64,000 nt of DNA, from assembly GCF_000016645.1 (NCBI RefSeq), contig NC_009441.1, positions 4,774,001 through 4,838,000 on the forward strand, in the 5' to 3' direction. The notes under the pieces were generated by a model. It did not search any database, was not told where the DNA came from, and was given only the letters and a program-made list of their open reading frames with translations. Shown one piece after another: positions 63,685 through 64,000 of the stretch (position 1 is its first letter; each line of letters starts with the position of its first letter). A program made the position numbers and the translations under genes. The DNA is from Flavobacterium johnsoniae UW101. Lineage in GTDB: Bacteria; Bacteroidota; Bacteroidia; Flavobacteriales; Flavobacteriaceae.

Positions 63685-63710
63685 GCCGGCACTCTAAAAG
63701 CAGTGCCGGC
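63685..63710 (+). promoter_or_regulatory. Perfect 9-bp stem-loop between adhesin and barrel gene
   Basis: GCCGGCACT (63685-63693) and AGTGCCGGC (63702-63710) pair exactly around an 8-nt loop. GC content is far above the surroundings. No T tail follows, so it is more likely an mRNA-stabilising or attenuating hairpin than a terminator. Confidence 0.6.
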
Positions 63711-63725
63711 ATAATAAAATTTAAG

Positions 63726-64000
63726 ATGAAAAAATATATCAAATCACTCGCCATTATAACCGCATTTTTTGCAGCATCTCAAAGTTATGGTCAGGATAAA
63801 AAACAGGAGTTTTCGATTTCATTGGGCGGTCCGTTTTCATTTATAAAATCTGCTGGAGTAGAATACGTTCCCGGAAACGGTATCAATGCAGGTCTTCGTT
63901 ATTCTTACTATTTAAATGAAGGTTTGAGTTTAGGTGTTGGAGTTGAATACCAAACCTATACATCTGACTCAAAATCTAACTTTATTTACGGGCAGTACAA
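63726..64000 (+). CDS. Outer membrane beta-barrel protein, cut by window end
   Basis: About 91 codons visible from MKKYIKSLAIITAFFAASQS, a clear signal peptide ending YGQ. The following strands (EFSISLGGPFSFIKSAGVEY, INAGLRYSYYLNEGLSLGVG) alternate as in an eight-strand OmpA-like barrel. It does not look like SprF, the PorP-like partner of SprB. It follows the adhesin by 49 bp with a hairpin in between and may be its outer membrane partner. Confidence 0.75.
   Translation, partial: MKKYIKSLAIITAFFAASQSYGQDKKQEFSISLGGPFSFIKSAGVEYVPGNGINAGLRYSYYLNEGLSLGVGVEYQTYTSDSKSNFIYGQY

Overview
The window comes from a Bacteroidota genome, almost certainly a Flavobacterium-type flavobacterium. The signs are AT-rich DNA, promoters of the TTTG / TANNTTTG type, type IX secretion C-terminal sorting domains, SprB repeats, TonB receptors with an N-terminal carboxypeptidase-regulatory-like domain, a subtype iii T6SS tube protein (TssD), and many intergenic inverted repeats. 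No rRNA gene, canonical tRNA, insertion sequence, CRISPR array or replication origin was recognised.

Layout. 1-2.3 kb (minus): a class V aminotransferase cut by the window edge and a periplasmic TlpA-like thioredoxin, downstream of a SAM-I riboswitch and a 28-codon ORF. 2.5-5.6 kb (minus): a tight operon of nitronate monooxygenase, NTF2-like protein, an SDR without the usual catalytic residues, tautomerase and YceI, next to a Crp/Fnr regulator divergent from a DoxX-like gene. 7.5-16.2 kb: oxidative-stress and detoxification genes (SDRs, Ohr, epoxide-hydrolase-like enzyme, DUF1223, cupin), an AraC regulator and a LytS/LytR-type two-component pair, separated by nested palindromic repeats. 16.5-20.5 kb: a five-gene operon kaiC-kaiB-kaiB-histidine kinase-receiver, a non-cyanobacterial Kai signalling module with its own promoter. 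20.7-21.1 kb: a tRNA-like fold ahead of a small unknown gene.

21.4-28.7 kb: an orphan type VI secretion cargo island (TssD, VgrG, a small adaptor candidate, a Cys/His effector candidate, lipoprotein immunity candidates) followed by very AT-rich decaying genes with two frameshifts and a paralogue remnant. 28.8-40.4 kb: aspartyl protease, a large repeat lipoprotein, OsmC plus hydrolase beside oxyR, a siderophore-interacting protein, AraC, a DUF6934 protein with a small partner, MarR, HxlR and two GNAT enzymes. 40.6-42.9 kb: a T9SS-secreted DUF6055 metallopeptidase split by a frameshift in an A7 run. 43.4-48.1 kb: EamA exporter, siderophore-type TonB receptor and PepSY reductase. 48.5-52.8 kb: a LacI-controlled ketose operon (LacI, fructokinase, FucP-like permease, tagatose-epimerase-like enzyme) with two copies of one operator palindrome.

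53.1-64 kb: the most unusual locus. Three tandem tail-collar (microcystin-dependent-protein-like) genes are followed by a periplasmic-binding-protein-like protein without signal peptide, a formyltransferase-like enzyme, a giant 2248-residue T9SS adhesin with 4 Ig-like and about 13 SprB repeats, and an outer membrane barrel gene cut by the window end. I read this as a surface-display system. Its chemistry and purpose cannot be told from sequence alone.
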